Positions 8,521-17,464 of a stretch of 64,000 nucleotides of DNA are shown one piece after another (the first letter of the stretch is position 1; each line of letters starts with the position of its first letter). The notes beneath the pieces were generated by a model, which was not told where the DNA came from, ran no database searches, and saw only the letters and a program-made list of their open reading frames with translations. The stretch covers positions 248,001-312,000 of the forward strand of contig JAJFFG010000050.1 in assembly GCA_021776825.1 (NCBI GenBank), in the 5' to 3' direction. The position numbers and the translations under genes are program-made. The DNA is from Planctomycetota bacterium. Lineage in GTDB: Bacteria; Planctomycetota; JAJSAM01; JAJVHW01.

Positions 8521-11219
8521 GTAGCACGACCTCCAGCGCGCTCGACGCGGCTGCGTTGCCGCACGACCGGATCTTCGAGGCCACGGGTGAAGGCCTGCTG
8601 ATCCTCGACGTCGACGGCGTCGTCCATCACGCCAATGCGTTTGCGTTGGGACTCCTCAATCGTGAGATCGAGGACGTCCGCGGCAGGACGGTTTCCGATC
8701 TACTCGCCGTTCCGATCCCCGGCGACGATCCGGATGCCGCATTGCGAATGATCCTGCGCAGCGTCGGCGGGCCCGATGAGCCGGAGCACCTGATCGTCGG
8801 CGTGCCGCAGGCTACCGGGCGACCGCTGCCGATCGACGTCACGCTCACCGCCCTCGGCGAGGGCCTGCTCGTCGCCGTGATCCGCGATGCGATGGATCGG
8901 CTGCGCAACGAGAAGGAACTACGTCTCTACAAGCGCGCCGTCGACTTCACGTCGGAGGCGATCCTCTACACGTGCCGCAAGGGACTGATCCGCACGGTCA
9001 ACCGGGCGTTCGTGGATCTCACCGGATACGAGCTCGAGGAGGTCGAGGGTCGGACGCCCCGAGTGCTGAAGTCCGGGGAACACTCCGACGAGTTCTACGC
9101 AGACATGTGGGGCTCCATCGCCAACGGGGGACGCTGGCGCGGCGACCTCGTCAATCGCAGGAAGGACGGAACGACGTATCTCGCGAACCTCACGATCTCG
9201 CCCATCGTGCGCGACGACGGCTCGGTCCAGGGCTACGTCGGCATCCAGGAGGACGTCACACGCAAGCGAGCCGCGGAGAGAGAGCTGGCGGAGGCGAAGG
9301 AAGCCGCCGTGGCGGCGGGCCGCGCGAAGAGCGACTTCCTCGCGAACATGAGTCACGAGATCCGGACGCCGATGAATGCGATCATCGGCATGACGGAGCT
9401 GCTGGGTGACACGCGACTCGACGTCGAGCAGCGAGAGTTCGTCGACACTGTGTCGACGAGCGCCGACAGCCTGTTGCGACTCATCAACGACATCCTCGAC
9501 TTCTCGAAGATCGAGGCGCGCAAGCTCGAGATCGAGGAGGTCGAGTTCGACCTCGCCCGGCTCGTCGATCAGGTCGCCGGGATGGGTGCGCGCAAGGCGC
9601 ATCAGAAGCGCATTGAGCTCGCCTGCATGGTCTACGCCAACGTGCCTCCGCTCGTTCGCGGCGACCCCACGCGTGTGCGCCAGGTGCTTCTCAACCTGCT
9701 GACCAACGCCATCAAGTTCACGGGCGAGGGCGAGGTCGTGCTGCGTGCCCGCGTGGCGGAGCCAGGCGAAGATCGGGTCCGCGTTCGGTTCGAGGTGCAG
9801 GACACCGGGATCGGTATCCCGTCGGACCGCGCGAGCACGGTGTTCGATCCGTTCACCCAGGTGGATGCGTCGACGACCCGCAAGTACGGCGGTACCGGAC
9901 TCGGGCTTGCGATCGTCAAGCAACTCGTCGAACTGATGGGCGGAGAGATCGGCGTCGACACGATCGAGGGCCAGGGGTCCACGTTCTGGTTCGAACTGCC
10001 CTTCGATGTCGAGCACGGCTCGCCCGCGGAGCGACGTGCGCCGCGCGTGGACGTGCGCGGTCTCCGCGTTCTCGTCGTCGACGACAACGCCACGAATCGG
10101 CGCATCGTCGAGACGCATCTCAGTTCCTGGGGCTGCGATGCCGAGAGCTGCGCGGATGCCGAGACCGCGCTTCGTCGGGCGCGCGATGCGGCGGCCGCAG
10201 GGCAGCCGTTCGACGTCGGCGTCATCGACTTCCAGATGCCGGGCATGGACGGCGCGGAGCTCGGTCGCCACCTGAAGAGCGATCCAGCCACCGCGACCAC
10301 CGAGCTCATCATGCTCACGTCAATGACGCGCGGCGGAGAGCGCGAACGGATGGAGCAGGCCGGGTTCCGCAAGTGTCTGTCGAAGCCCGTCACGCGGCGC
10401 AGCCTGCTGCGTGCCTTCGAGGAAGCGGCTGCGCTCATCCGCCACACGGAGCTGAAGCGATCCAGCATGGTCGGGCGGAAGTCCGTCGTGGACGGCGACC
10501 TGGTCGGAGGACGCGTGCTCCTGGTCGAGGACAACCCGGTCAATCGACGCGTCGCCTGTCGGATGCTCCAGAAGCTCGGGTTCGAGTACGAGACGGCGGA
10601 GGACGGCGCACAGGCACTCAAGATTCTCGCCTCGTCCGGCTTCGACCTGATCATCTCGGACGTGCAGATGCCGGTCATGGACGGATTGGCGTTGGCCGCT
10701 GCCATTCGCGAACGGGAGCCCGAGGGGGTCCACGTGCCGATCATCGCCATGACCGCGCACGCGATGCAGGGAGATCGCGAGAAGTGCCTCGCGGCCGGGA
10801 TGGACGGCTACGTCGCCAAGCCCGTTCGCATCGCGGCGTTGAAGGAGGCCATCGACACCTGGCTGCGCCCGGTCTCTCCGCAGGGTGGGGAGTGGATTGA
10901 CGAAGACGCGTTGATGGCGGCGGCCGACGGTGACGTCGACTTCGCGCGCGAGCTCCTCGAGATGTTCCTCGGGGAGGCAGCGGCACGGATCGATGAGTTG
11001 GCCCAGGCCGTTGACGACGGCGACGGTGGCGTTCTGCGTCGAGCCGGACACCGCCTGAAGGGCGGGGCTGCGTGTCTCGGTGCCGAGCCGCTCCGCGCGC
11101 ACGCCGAGTCGCTCGAACTGATGGGCGCGGCAGACGATCTCAGCGGGGCAGCAGACGTGATCGAGCACCTACGTCGGGACTTCGAGCAGGCGAAGGGCGC
11201 GCTGGCGCGCCGCTCCTGA
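8517..11219 (+). CDS. Hybrid histidine kinase, PAS-PAS-HisKA-HATPase-REC-REC-HPt
   Basis: The GTG start overlaps the pilin stop by four bases (GTGA). In order there are two PAS domains (about residues 15-130 and 135-260), a dimerisation domain with the phospho-His in 'MSHEIRTPMNAI' (H about 280), and an ATPase domain with DTGIGIP and GGTGLGLAI. Two receivers follow (phospho-acceptors in 'VIDFQMPGMDG' about 571 and 'ISDVQMPVMDG' about 715), then an HPt domain with 'RAGHRLKGGAA' (H about 845). It has no transmembrane helix or periplasmic sensor, so it senses a cytoplasmic signal through its PAS domains. The phosphorelay could end on the PilB receiver or on the regulator at 3626; both are inferences from proximity. 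Confidence 0.93.
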   Translation: MSSTTSSALDAAALPHDRIFEATGEGLLILDVDGVVHHANAFALGLLNREIEDVRGRTVSDLLAVPIPGDDPDAALRMILRSVGGPDEPEHLIVGVPQATGRPLPIDVTLTALGEGLLVAVIRDAMDRLRNEKELRLYKRAVDFTSEAILYTCRKGLIRTVNRAFVDLTGYELEEVEGRTPRVLKSGEHSDEFYADMWGSIANGGRWRGDLVNRRKDGTTYLANLTISPIVRDDGSVQGYVGIQEDVTRKRAAERELAEAKEAAVAAGRAKSDFLANMSHEIRTPMNAIIGMTELLGDTRLDVEQREFVDTVSTSADSLLRLINDILDFSKIEARKLEIEEVEFDLARLVDQVAGMGARKAHQKRIELACMVYANVPPLVRGDPTRVRQVLLNLLTNAIKFTGEGEVVLRARVAEPGEDRVRVRFEVQDTGIGIPSDRASTVFDPFTQVDASTTRKYGGTGLGLAIVKQLVELMGGEIGVDTIEGQGSTFWFELPFDVEHGSPAERRAPRVDVRGLRVLVVDDNATNRRIVETHLSSWGCDAESCADAETALRRARDAAAAGQPFDVGVIDFQMPGMDGAELGRHLKSDPATATTELIMLTSMTRGGERERMEQAGFRKCLSKPVTRRSLLRAFEEAAALIRHTELKRSSMVGRKSVVDGDLVGGRVLLVEDNPVNRRVACRMLQKLGFEYETAEDGAQALKILASSGFDLIISDVQMPVMDGLALAAAIREREPEGVHVPIIAMTAHAMQGDREKCLAAGMDGYVAKPVRIAALKEAIDTWLRPVSPQGGEWIDEDALMAAADGDVDFARELLEMFLGEAAARIDELAQAVDDGDGGVLRRAGHRLKGGAACLGAEPLRAHAESLELMGAADDLSGAADVIEHLRRDFEQAKGALARRS

Positions 11220-11269
11220 GACTCGCTCGATCGACGAGACCGCGCGGCGCCCTCGTGGGCGATCCGGTC

Positions 11270-12664
11270 CTATGAGCGGATCCGAGAGAGGAGTTCGCGC
11301 ATCTCCGGCACGCCGCCCTGGAAGAGTAGGTACCCGTCGTGCGGCTCGCGCTCCGTCATCTCGCCGGTGACGTTCTCCTGCATGAGTGCCGCCACCGCGT
11401 CGGGATCGTCCGGGTGCATCGCGAGGGCCCAGCCCAGCTTGATGAACGCGACCTCGGGCAGCATGTTCGCGAGCGGCAGCACGCCGCGCGCCAGGATCTC
11501 GCGACCGGTCTCGTACACCTGCATCTGCACGAAGCCCCAGAGCGTCTGGAGCGTCATGTAGATCTGCACGCCCGCGGCCGTCGCGCGCTCGATGGCGGGG
11601 AACAGCTTCGTGTTGACGTGACCGAGTCCCGTGCCGGCGATGACGATCCCGCGATAGCCACACCCGACCAGCGCGTCGAGCACGTCCGGGTTCATGTGCG
11701 GGTAGTAGTAGAGAATCGTCACTCGCTCGTCCCACACCGCATGCAACTGCGGGGGGCGATCGCTGCGGCGTTCCCGCCATCCGGTCTTCAGCGGAGAGAG
11801 GTGGCCCTCGGTCACCATCGCGAGCGGGATGTCGCCGATCGTGCGGAACGTGCTGCGGTACGAGCTGTGCATCTTGCGGACGCGGGTCCCGCGGTGCAGC
11901 AGGTTGTACGTGTCGGACGTCGGCCCGAACATGCAGACCATGACCTCGGCGATGGGGCCGTGCGCCGCGGTCCACGTCGCCGCGAGCAGGTTGCGTGCGG
12001 CATCCGAGGACGGGCGGTCGGACGAGCGCTGGCTGCCGACCATCACGATCGGGATTGGCGTGTCCTGCACCATGAAGGAGAGTGCAGCAGCCGTGTGATG
12101 CATCGTGTCGGTGCCGTGGCCGACGACCACACCGTCGTAGCCCTCTTCGATCGCCTCGACGACGCGCTCGGCCAACGTGAGCCAGTGCTCTCGGCCGATG
12201 TTCTCGCTGAACACGCCGAACAGCTTCTCGGTCTCGAGGTTGCAGATGTCCGCCAGCTCCGGGACCGAGCCGTAGAGCTCGCCTGGAGTGAAGGCCGGGA
12301 TCACGGCGCCCGTGCGGTAGTCCAGACGCGATGCGATCGTGCCGCCCGTCCCGAAGAGCCGGACTCGCGGCTTCGTCGGATCGCTCGGGAACTCTTCCTC
12401 GGGCACGCGGTAGACCGCCTCGCGGTAGCCCAGTACCTCGATGTTCTCGATGGTGTCGTGGCGGAGGCCGACGTTGTAGCCACTCTGGAGTTTCAGAACG
12501 ACGTGCTCGGCATCGGCGATCTCGCTGCGAGGGAGCACGAGTCCTTCGAAGGTCCCGCGCGTCGTGTGGGCGCGCACCTTCGACCAGACCGTCGCCTCGA
12601 AGCGACGCATCGTCGAGAGCGTCGGGTCGCGATAGCCCTTGTAGGCGTCGTCGGGGGCGCTCAT
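11270..12664 (-). CDS. gatD: Glutamyl-tRNA(Gln) amidotransferase subunit D (archaeal type)
   Basis: GatD is the asparaginase-like subunit that frees ammonia from glutamine for GatE, which amidates Glu-tRNA(Gln). The 464-residue product has a short N-terminal domain and then an asparaginase domain starting 'LFGTGGTIASRLDYRTGAV'. The catalytic set seen in archaeal GatD is complete: T109 (GGT), T185 and D186 (HGTDT), and K264 in 'RVRKMHSSYRSTF'. The last motif separates GatD from plain L-asparaginases. I chose the ATG at 12664, which overlaps the gatE stop by four bases; a longer frame upstream only reads gatE sequence. GatDE is regarded as an archaeal enzyme, so its presence here is unusual. 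Confidence 0.93.
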   Translation of the reverse strand: MSAPDDAYKGYRDPTLSTMRRFEATVWSKVRAHTTRGTFEGLVLPRSEIADAEHVVLKLQSGYNVGLRHDTIENIEVLGYREAVYRVPEEEFPSDPTKPRVRLFGTGGTIASRLDYRTGAVIPAFTPGELYGSVPELADICNLETEKLFGVFSENIGREHWLTLAERVVEAIEEGYDGVVVGHGTDTMHHTAAALSFMVQDTPIPIVMVGSQRSSDRPSSDAARNLLAATWTAAHGPIAEVMVCMFGPTSDTYNLLHRGTRVRKMHSSYRSTFRTIGDIPLAMVTEGHLSPLKTGWRERRSDRPPQLHAVWDERVTILYYYPHMNPDVLDALVGCGYRGIVIAGTGLGHVNTKLFPAIERATAAGVQIYMTLQTLWGFVQMQVYETGREILARGVLPLANMLPEVAFIKLGWALAMHPDDPDAVAALMQENVTGEMTEREPHDGYLLFQGGVPEMRELLSRIRS

Positions 12665-14727
12665 GCGGCGAGCTCCGGCGCGTCGCCGAGCCAGGCATCG
12701 ACGGCACTCCCGACGACCTGCGCCGGCAGTCGCCCGAGAAGAGCCGGCATGACGAGGCCCATCGCGAGACGGTGCGCGGCATCGCGCGGGAGATTCGGAG
12801 CGCGCTCGGTGCGCACCCACTCGATCTCCGACAGCCGGCGCTCGAGCTCCGCCCGATCGACGTCACCGCGTGCGGCGTAGCGATTCACAACTTCGTCCGG
12901 CGCCACGCCGGCGTCGCGCATCAGGTCGTCAAGAGCCGTGGCGAACGCCTGCGGGTGAACCGACTCGGCTTCGACCGCGGCGACCAACGGCCGCAAGCGA
13001 TCGGCGGATGGGAGTTCCGCACCGAGTGTGCGGCGATGATGGGGGAGACGGGTCTCGAACGCGTGGGCCAGTGCACCGGCGGACTCAGGGCCGGTCGGCG
13101 AGAGCGCGTCGAAGAGGTCGGCCCATGGCGCATCGACCAGCCGCGCGGCCACCGATCGTGAGAGCCCGGTGGCGACGTAGCGATCCTCGCGATCCCACGG
13201 GAGTTCCCCGACCGCCTCGTCCGCCGCGACGATCCATGTCTCCGGCACGGGCAGCGGCGGAGTGTCCGTGTCCGGATACATGCGCTGCGGCCCGGGCAGG
13301 ATGCGCTCGAGGCCCGTCGTCAGGTCGCCGTACGACTGCCGCGTCTCGGAAGGGACGCCGTCGAGTGCGTCCTGAGCGCGGATCAGGATCTCGCGGACCG
13401 CCGTGTCGACATCGGCAGCGGCACCCCACACGACCAGCATCGCATCGCGACTCTCGGCGGAGAGCGCGGCGCGGACCCGCCGCCACGTCGACGCCTTCAG
13501 GCCATAGTCCTGGAGGTGCGAGGAGATCATGAACGGGCGAGCGGTGAGGCAGGCGATGACGCGCACTCGATCGGCGAACTCGTGCGCGAAGGTCATCCCT
13601 GGCTGAAGCCGACGGCCGAGTAGATCGTCGAAGCGCGGTAGACGCACGGCGGCGATGAAGTCCCCGCGCGCCAAGGCATCGGCCACGGGCGGGTAGCCAC
13701 AGCCGCGGAGCGCCCGCCGTGCATCGACGGCGAGTGACGACTCCCATGCGACGCCGACCTCGGGGATCGTGAGCTGATCCTTCGTGACGCCGCGGTCGAG
13801 CAGCTCGGCTCGCAGTTTCAGCAGCTCCAGTTGACGGAACGCCTCGATGTGCACGAGACGCGGTAGCCCACGGTGATGAGCGACGCCCTTGATCTCGACG
13901 CGGCGGCCGCCCGCGATCGACACGTTCACGTCCTGCCGCGCCGCACCCGGACCACGGCGGACGGCACCGCTCGTGTGGACGACTCGCGAGAGCAGTCGCC
14001 CCCCAGCCGCAACGTCGAGGGGCGTCAGCAGATCCGGCTCCGTCACCGTCTCGACCAGCGGCGTACCGAGCCGATCGGTGCGGAACGTGATGAGGTGACC
14101 GACGTCGGACACCTCGCGACAGGAGTCTTCCTCGAGCGTCAACTGCCGGATGCGGATCACTTGGTCGCGCCCGAGTTCACTCTCGCGGAACGGGATCTCG
14201 CCGCCGACGGCGATCATCGCCGAGCGCTGGAAGCCCGCGGGGATGGACCCGTCGAGGTACTGCTTGCGCATGACCTGCAGCTCGGAGACGAGCGAGAGTC
14301 CGAACAGGCGCGAAACGTGAAGCGCGACCCGCACGGCTTCCTCGTCGATCTCGAACGGCGGCGTGTCGTCCATCTCGTACGTACAGACGGTGCTCCGTTC
14401 GAGCAGGTAGACGATGTCCTTGCGCGTCTTGAACTCCATCAGCGCGCAGCCGTCGTACTGACCGAGCTCCGACAGCGTGGGCCGCATGTGACGCAGCACT
14501 TCGCCGTCGACGCGCGCCGTCGAGCGTCCTGCCGGACAGCGGCAGAACAGTTTGCTGCGCGTTGCGAGTTGCTGGTGCACCTCGAGCCCGCAGATGAAGC
14601 CGAGCCGGTCGTAGTCGTCCGGAGTGAGGTGCCCGTAGTCGTGGAACGGGAAGTCGAGTGGTGTGTCGGTCCGAGGGTTGAGGTCGAACGGGTCCGGTGG
14701 CGCGGCCTTGAAGAGGTTGCGGATCAT
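12661..14727 (-). CDS. gatE: Glutamyl-tRNA(Gln) amidotransferase subunit E (archaeal type)
   Basis: GatE phosphorylates and amidates Glu-tRNA(Gln) using ammonia from GatD. The 688-residue product opens with the family hallmark 'GLEVHQQL' near residue 46 and 'SKLFCRCP', shared with GatB. It continues through the kinase/amidotransferase cradle ('RQLTLEEDSCREVS', 'EIKGVAHHRGLP'), holds the extra GAD-type insertion (about residues 290-400) that distinguishes GatE from bacterial GatB, and ends with a YqeY-type helical tail (about 560-688). Length agrees with archaeal GatE (about 620-640) rather than GatB (about 480). Four-base overlaps on both sides tie it to glnS and gatD. Confidence 0.93.
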   Translation of the reverse strand: MIRNLFKAAPPDPFDLNPRTDTPLDFPFHDYGHLTPDDYDRLGFICGLEVHQQLATRSKLFCRCPAGRSTARVDGEVLRHMRPTLSELGQYDGCALMEFKTRKDIVYLLERSTVCTYEMDDTPPFEIDEEAVRVALHVSRLFGLSLVSELQVMRKQYLDGSIPAGFQRSAMIAVGGEIPFRESELGRDQVIRIRQLTLEEDSCREVSDVGHLITFRTDRLGTPLVETVTEPDLLTPLDVAAGGRLLSRVVHTSGAVRRGPGAARQDVNVSIAGGRRVEIKGVAHHRGLPRLVHIEAFRQLELLKLRAELLDRGVTKDQLTIPEVGVAWESSLAVDARRALRGCGYPPVADALARGDFIAAVRLPRFDDLLGRRLQPGMTFAHEFADRVRVIACLTARPFMISSHLQDYGLKASTWRRVRAALSAESRDAMLVVWGAAADVDTAVREILIRAQDALDGVPSETRQSYGDLTTGLERILPGPQRMYPDTDTPPLPVPETWIVAADEAVGELPWDREDRYVATGLSRSVAARLVDAPWADLFDALSPTGPESAGALAHAFETRLPHHRRTLGAELPSADRLRPLVAAVEAESVHPQAFATALDDLMRDAGVAPDEVVNRYAARGDVDRAELERRLSEIEWVRTERAPNLPRDAAHRLAMGLVMPALLGRLPAQVVGSAVDAWLGDAPELAA

Positions 14728-17066
14728 CCCTCGCCGGTTCCCTGTCCCGATTCTCGTCCCAGGCGTTCGACGACGAGACGCCGCACGAGGTCCGGTTTCG
14801 CGGTGCCGCGCGTCTCCTTCATGACCCGACCCACGAAGAAGCCGAGGAGACCCGTCTTGCCACCGCGATACCGCGCGACCTCGTCTGGGTGCGCCGCCAG
14901 AACGCCGTCGACGGCCGGCCCGAGCGTACCGGTGTCGCTGACCTGTTCGAGATGGCGCTGGCGAACGATTGCTTCGGGATCGGCGCCATCGGTGGCAACT
15001 GCCGCGAAGACCTCCTTGGCGGCCGTGGCCGAGATGCGGTCACTCGTCACCATCGTCACGATGGCAGCGAGCACCGTCGGCGCCATCCCGAGTGTGGACG
15101 GATCGTCGCCGTCGACGGCGGGAAGCACCTCGTTCACGACCCACTTGGCGACGGCGGATGTGTCGGCGGCGGATGCCGCAGCATCGAAGTAGTCGGCAAT
15201 CGCGGCGCTGCGCGTCAGCGTGTGCGCATCCTGCGGGTCCAGACCGAGCACGCCGGTGTAGCGGTCGAAGCGATCGGCGAGGTCCGGGTCGCCTGCTTCC
15301 CACACGCGCGCCGCCGCTGGCGCCGGCTTGGTCTTCGGGCGGCGGACTCGAGCAGCTGGCTTCGGCGCGTCGCGCTTGCCCCACGAGTCGCGGAGCGTGA
15401 CGGTGCGATTGAGGACCGGGGACCCGGGGCGCGAGTCCTCGGTGTCGGCAATGAAGTACCCGACGCGCTCGAGCTGGAAGCGATCACCCGGGCGCGCGTC
15501 GGCCAGTTCGGGCTCGGCCATCGCAGCGGGGATGACGGTCAGCGACTCGGGGTTGAGCTCGTCGACGAAGTCGACCTCGGGGTCACGACCTGGCCGTGCA
15601 ACGGCGAACAGTCGGTCGTAGAGGCGCAGCTCGAGCGAGCGCCCGTGCACCGCGGACACCCAGTGGATCGTGCCGCGAACGCGGCGATCGGTCGGCGCAC
15701 TCCCGAGCGTGTCGCGATCGGCGCTACACCTCAGTTCGACGATCTCGCCGGCACCGTCGAGCACCACGTCGTCGCAACGGATCACGTAGCCGTGGCGCAG
15801 GCGGACCTCGCCGCCCGGCGTGAGACGGTGCCAGCCCTTCGGCGGGTCCACGCGGAAGTCGTCGCGCTCGATCCAGATCTCGCGCGTGAGGTGCAAGGCG
15901 CGCGACCCCTCGTGCGGAACGTCATGCGGCCAGAGCGGAGCTTCGATGCGCTCGTCGTGATCCTCAGGCAGGTTCGTGAGAACGACGCGCAGGGGATGGA
16001 GCACACACATCAGACGCGGCGAGCGGAGATTCAGGTCCTCGCGCACGCAGTACTCGAGCTTGCCGAGGTCGATGACGCTGTTGGCCTTGCTGATGCCCAC
16101 GAGGGAGTTGAGCGCACGGAGCGCCTCGCTCGTCACGCCGCGGCGGCGCAGGCCGCGCAGCGTGGACATGCGGGGATCGTCCCACCCGCTGACGTGTCCC
16201 TCTTCGACGAGCCGGCGCATGTAGCGCTTGCTCATCAGCACGTAGTCGAGCTCGAGTCGTGCGAACTCGAACTGACGCGGTCGTGGCTCCGGCCAGACCG
16301 ACTCGAGGACCCAGTCGTACAGCGCCCGATTGATCTCGAACTCGAGCGTGCAGAACGAGTGGGTCACGCCCTCGATGGCGTCTTCGATGCAGTGCGCGAA
16401 GTCATACATCGGGTAGATGCACCACGCATCGCCCGTGCGGTGGTGCGTCGCGTGCCGAATGCGATAGAGCAGCGGATCGCGCAGGAGCATGTTGGGCGAC
16501 GCCATGTCGAGCTTCGCCCGCAGCACGTGCGTGCCATCCGCGAACTCGCCTGCCCGCATGCGGCGGAACAGATCGAGGTTCTCGTCGACGCTGCGATCGC
16601 GGTAGCGGCTCGCCGTGCCCGCCTCGGAGACGGTCCCACGATGCTCGCGGATCTCGTCGATCGACTCGCTGTCGACGTACGCCCGACCGTCCTGCACGAG
16701 GCGTTCGGCCAGCTCGTACATCTGTGCGAAGTAGTCCGACGCGAACCGCACCGGACCGTCCCACGTGCAGCCGAGCCAGGTGATGTCCGCCTGGATCGCC
16801 TCGACGAAGCGCGTGTCTTCGGCGAGCGGGTTCGTGTCGTCGAAGCGCAGGTGGAAGTGTCCACCGTGCTCCCGCGCCACGTCGTGGTCGAGAAGGATGG
16901 CCTTCGCGTGCCCGATGTGGAGGAAGCCGTTCGGCTCCGGGGGGAATCGCGTGACGACGCGCGCGAGGCCGGCGGCGACGTCCTTCGCGACAATGTCGCG
17001 GATGAAGTCGGAACGCCGCCGGCTCACGCCGTCGGATGGGGTGTCGGTCGAATCCGTCTCTGCCAT
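14724..17066 (-). CDS. glnS: Glutaminyl-tRNA synthetase with C-terminal YqeY domain
   Basis: This class I synthetase charges tRNA(Gln) directly with glutamine. It shows HIGH at residues 50-53 within 'PPEPNGFLHIGHAKAI', a KMSKS-type loop reduced to 'VLMSKRYM' near 275, and the GlnRS anticodon-binding beta barrels up to about 560. A linker rich in Pro/Ala/Lys then leads to a GatB/YqeY-type tail (about 595-775), an arrangement known from Deinococcus GlnRS. Its C-terminal tail is of the same family as the tail of GatE encoded next door. It is the first gene of the coupled glnS-gatE-gatD cluster, which therefore encodes both known routes to Gln-tRNA(Gln). Confidence 0.95.
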   Translation of the reverse strand: MAETDSTDTPSDGVSRRRSDFIRDIVAKDVAAGLARVVTRFPPEPNGFLHIGHAKAILLDHDVAREHGGHFHLRFDDTNPLAEDTRFVEAIQADITWLGCTWDGPVRFASDYFAQMYELAERLVQDGRAYVDSESIDEIREHRGTVSEAGTASRYRDRSVDENLDLFRRMRAGEFADGTHVLRAKLDMASPNMLLRDPLLYRIRHATHHRTGDAWCIYPMYDFAHCIEDAIEGVTHSFCTLEFEINRALYDWVLESVWPEPRPRQFEFARLELDYVLMSKRYMRRLVEEGHVSGWDDPRMSTLRGLRRRGVTSEALRALNSLVGISKANSVIDLGKLEYCVREDLNLRSPRLMCVLHPLRVVLTNLPEDHDERIEAPLWPHDVPHEGSRALHLTREIWIERDDFRVDPPKGWHRLTPGGEVRLRHGYVIRCDDVVLDGAGEIVELRCSADRDTLGSAPTDRRVRGTIHWVSAVHGRSLELRLYDRLFAVARPGRDPEVDFVDELNPESLTVIPAAMAEPELADARPGDRFQLERVGYFIADTEDSRPGSPVLNRTVTLRDSWGKRDAPKPAARVRRPKTKPAPAAARVWEAGDPDLADRFDRYTGVLGLDPQDAHTLTRSAAIADYFDAAASAADTSAVAKWVVNEVLPAVDGDDPSTLGMAPTVLAAIVTMVTSDRISATAAKEVFAAVATDGADPEAIVRQRHLEQVSDTGTLGPAVDGVLAAHPDEVARYRGGKTGLLGFFVGRVMKETRGTAKPDLVRRLVVERLGRESGQGTGEG

Positions 17067-17155
17067 GGTCTCGTTCCGCCAAACGAGCTGGCAGACACCC
17101 CGACGCGCCGGACGTCACACCATGGGCGGACGCGGGCGACGCATCGAACGGATGG

Positions 17156-17464
17156 CTACTTGGCCATCACCTCCGCGGGGGTCGTCCCGCGATAGCGATT
17201 GATGTACTCGCGAGCGCTACCGGGCTGTGCGCGCCGGGAGTTGAGATCGTCCATCGAGGCTGCGTCGTACGCGGCCTCGGGAGCTGCCTCTTCGGCGACC
17301 GTCTCGGTCGTCGAGGCCATGTCCTCGGTCATGGAGTCTCGGCTCATCGTCTCGATGGTCGTCTCGGCGGTCGCCTCGGCAGCCGGAGCGTCGTTCGACG
17401 CGGGCGGCGGCGACACGCACGCGGCGAGGAGCAGAACGCTCATCACGCTGAATGTCTTGCGCAT
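17156..17464 (-). CDS. Small acidic lipoprotein of unknown function
   Basis: The 102-residue product starts with a lipoprotein signal (MRKTFSVMSVLLLAAC, lipobox Cys 16). A low-complexity Ala/Glu/Thr-rich region follows (about 20-70), then a short conserved-looking end 'SAREYINRYRGTTPAEVMAK'. A clear AAAGGAG ribosome site lies about 7 bases before the ATG at 17464, which decides the start over longer upstream frames. The gene is 90 bases downstream of the glnS start on the same strand. The mature part would be anchored to a membrane. I recognise no family. Confidence 0.8.
   Translation of the reverse strand: MRKTFSVMSVLLLAACVSPPPASNDAPAAEATAETTIETMSRDSMTEDMASTTETVAEEAAPEAAYDAASMDDLNSRRAQPGSAREYINRYRGTTPAEVMAK

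Noticed and set aside
11270-12664. GatD as an ordinary L-asparaginase
   Set aside because: The N-terminal domain, the 'RVRKMHSSYRSTF' motif and coupling to gatE identify GatD.
14889-17195. 768-residue open frame on the + strand
   Set aside because: It is antisense to glnS in a high-GC genome, has no recognisable domain and lacks a ribosome site; glnS has clear motifs throughout.
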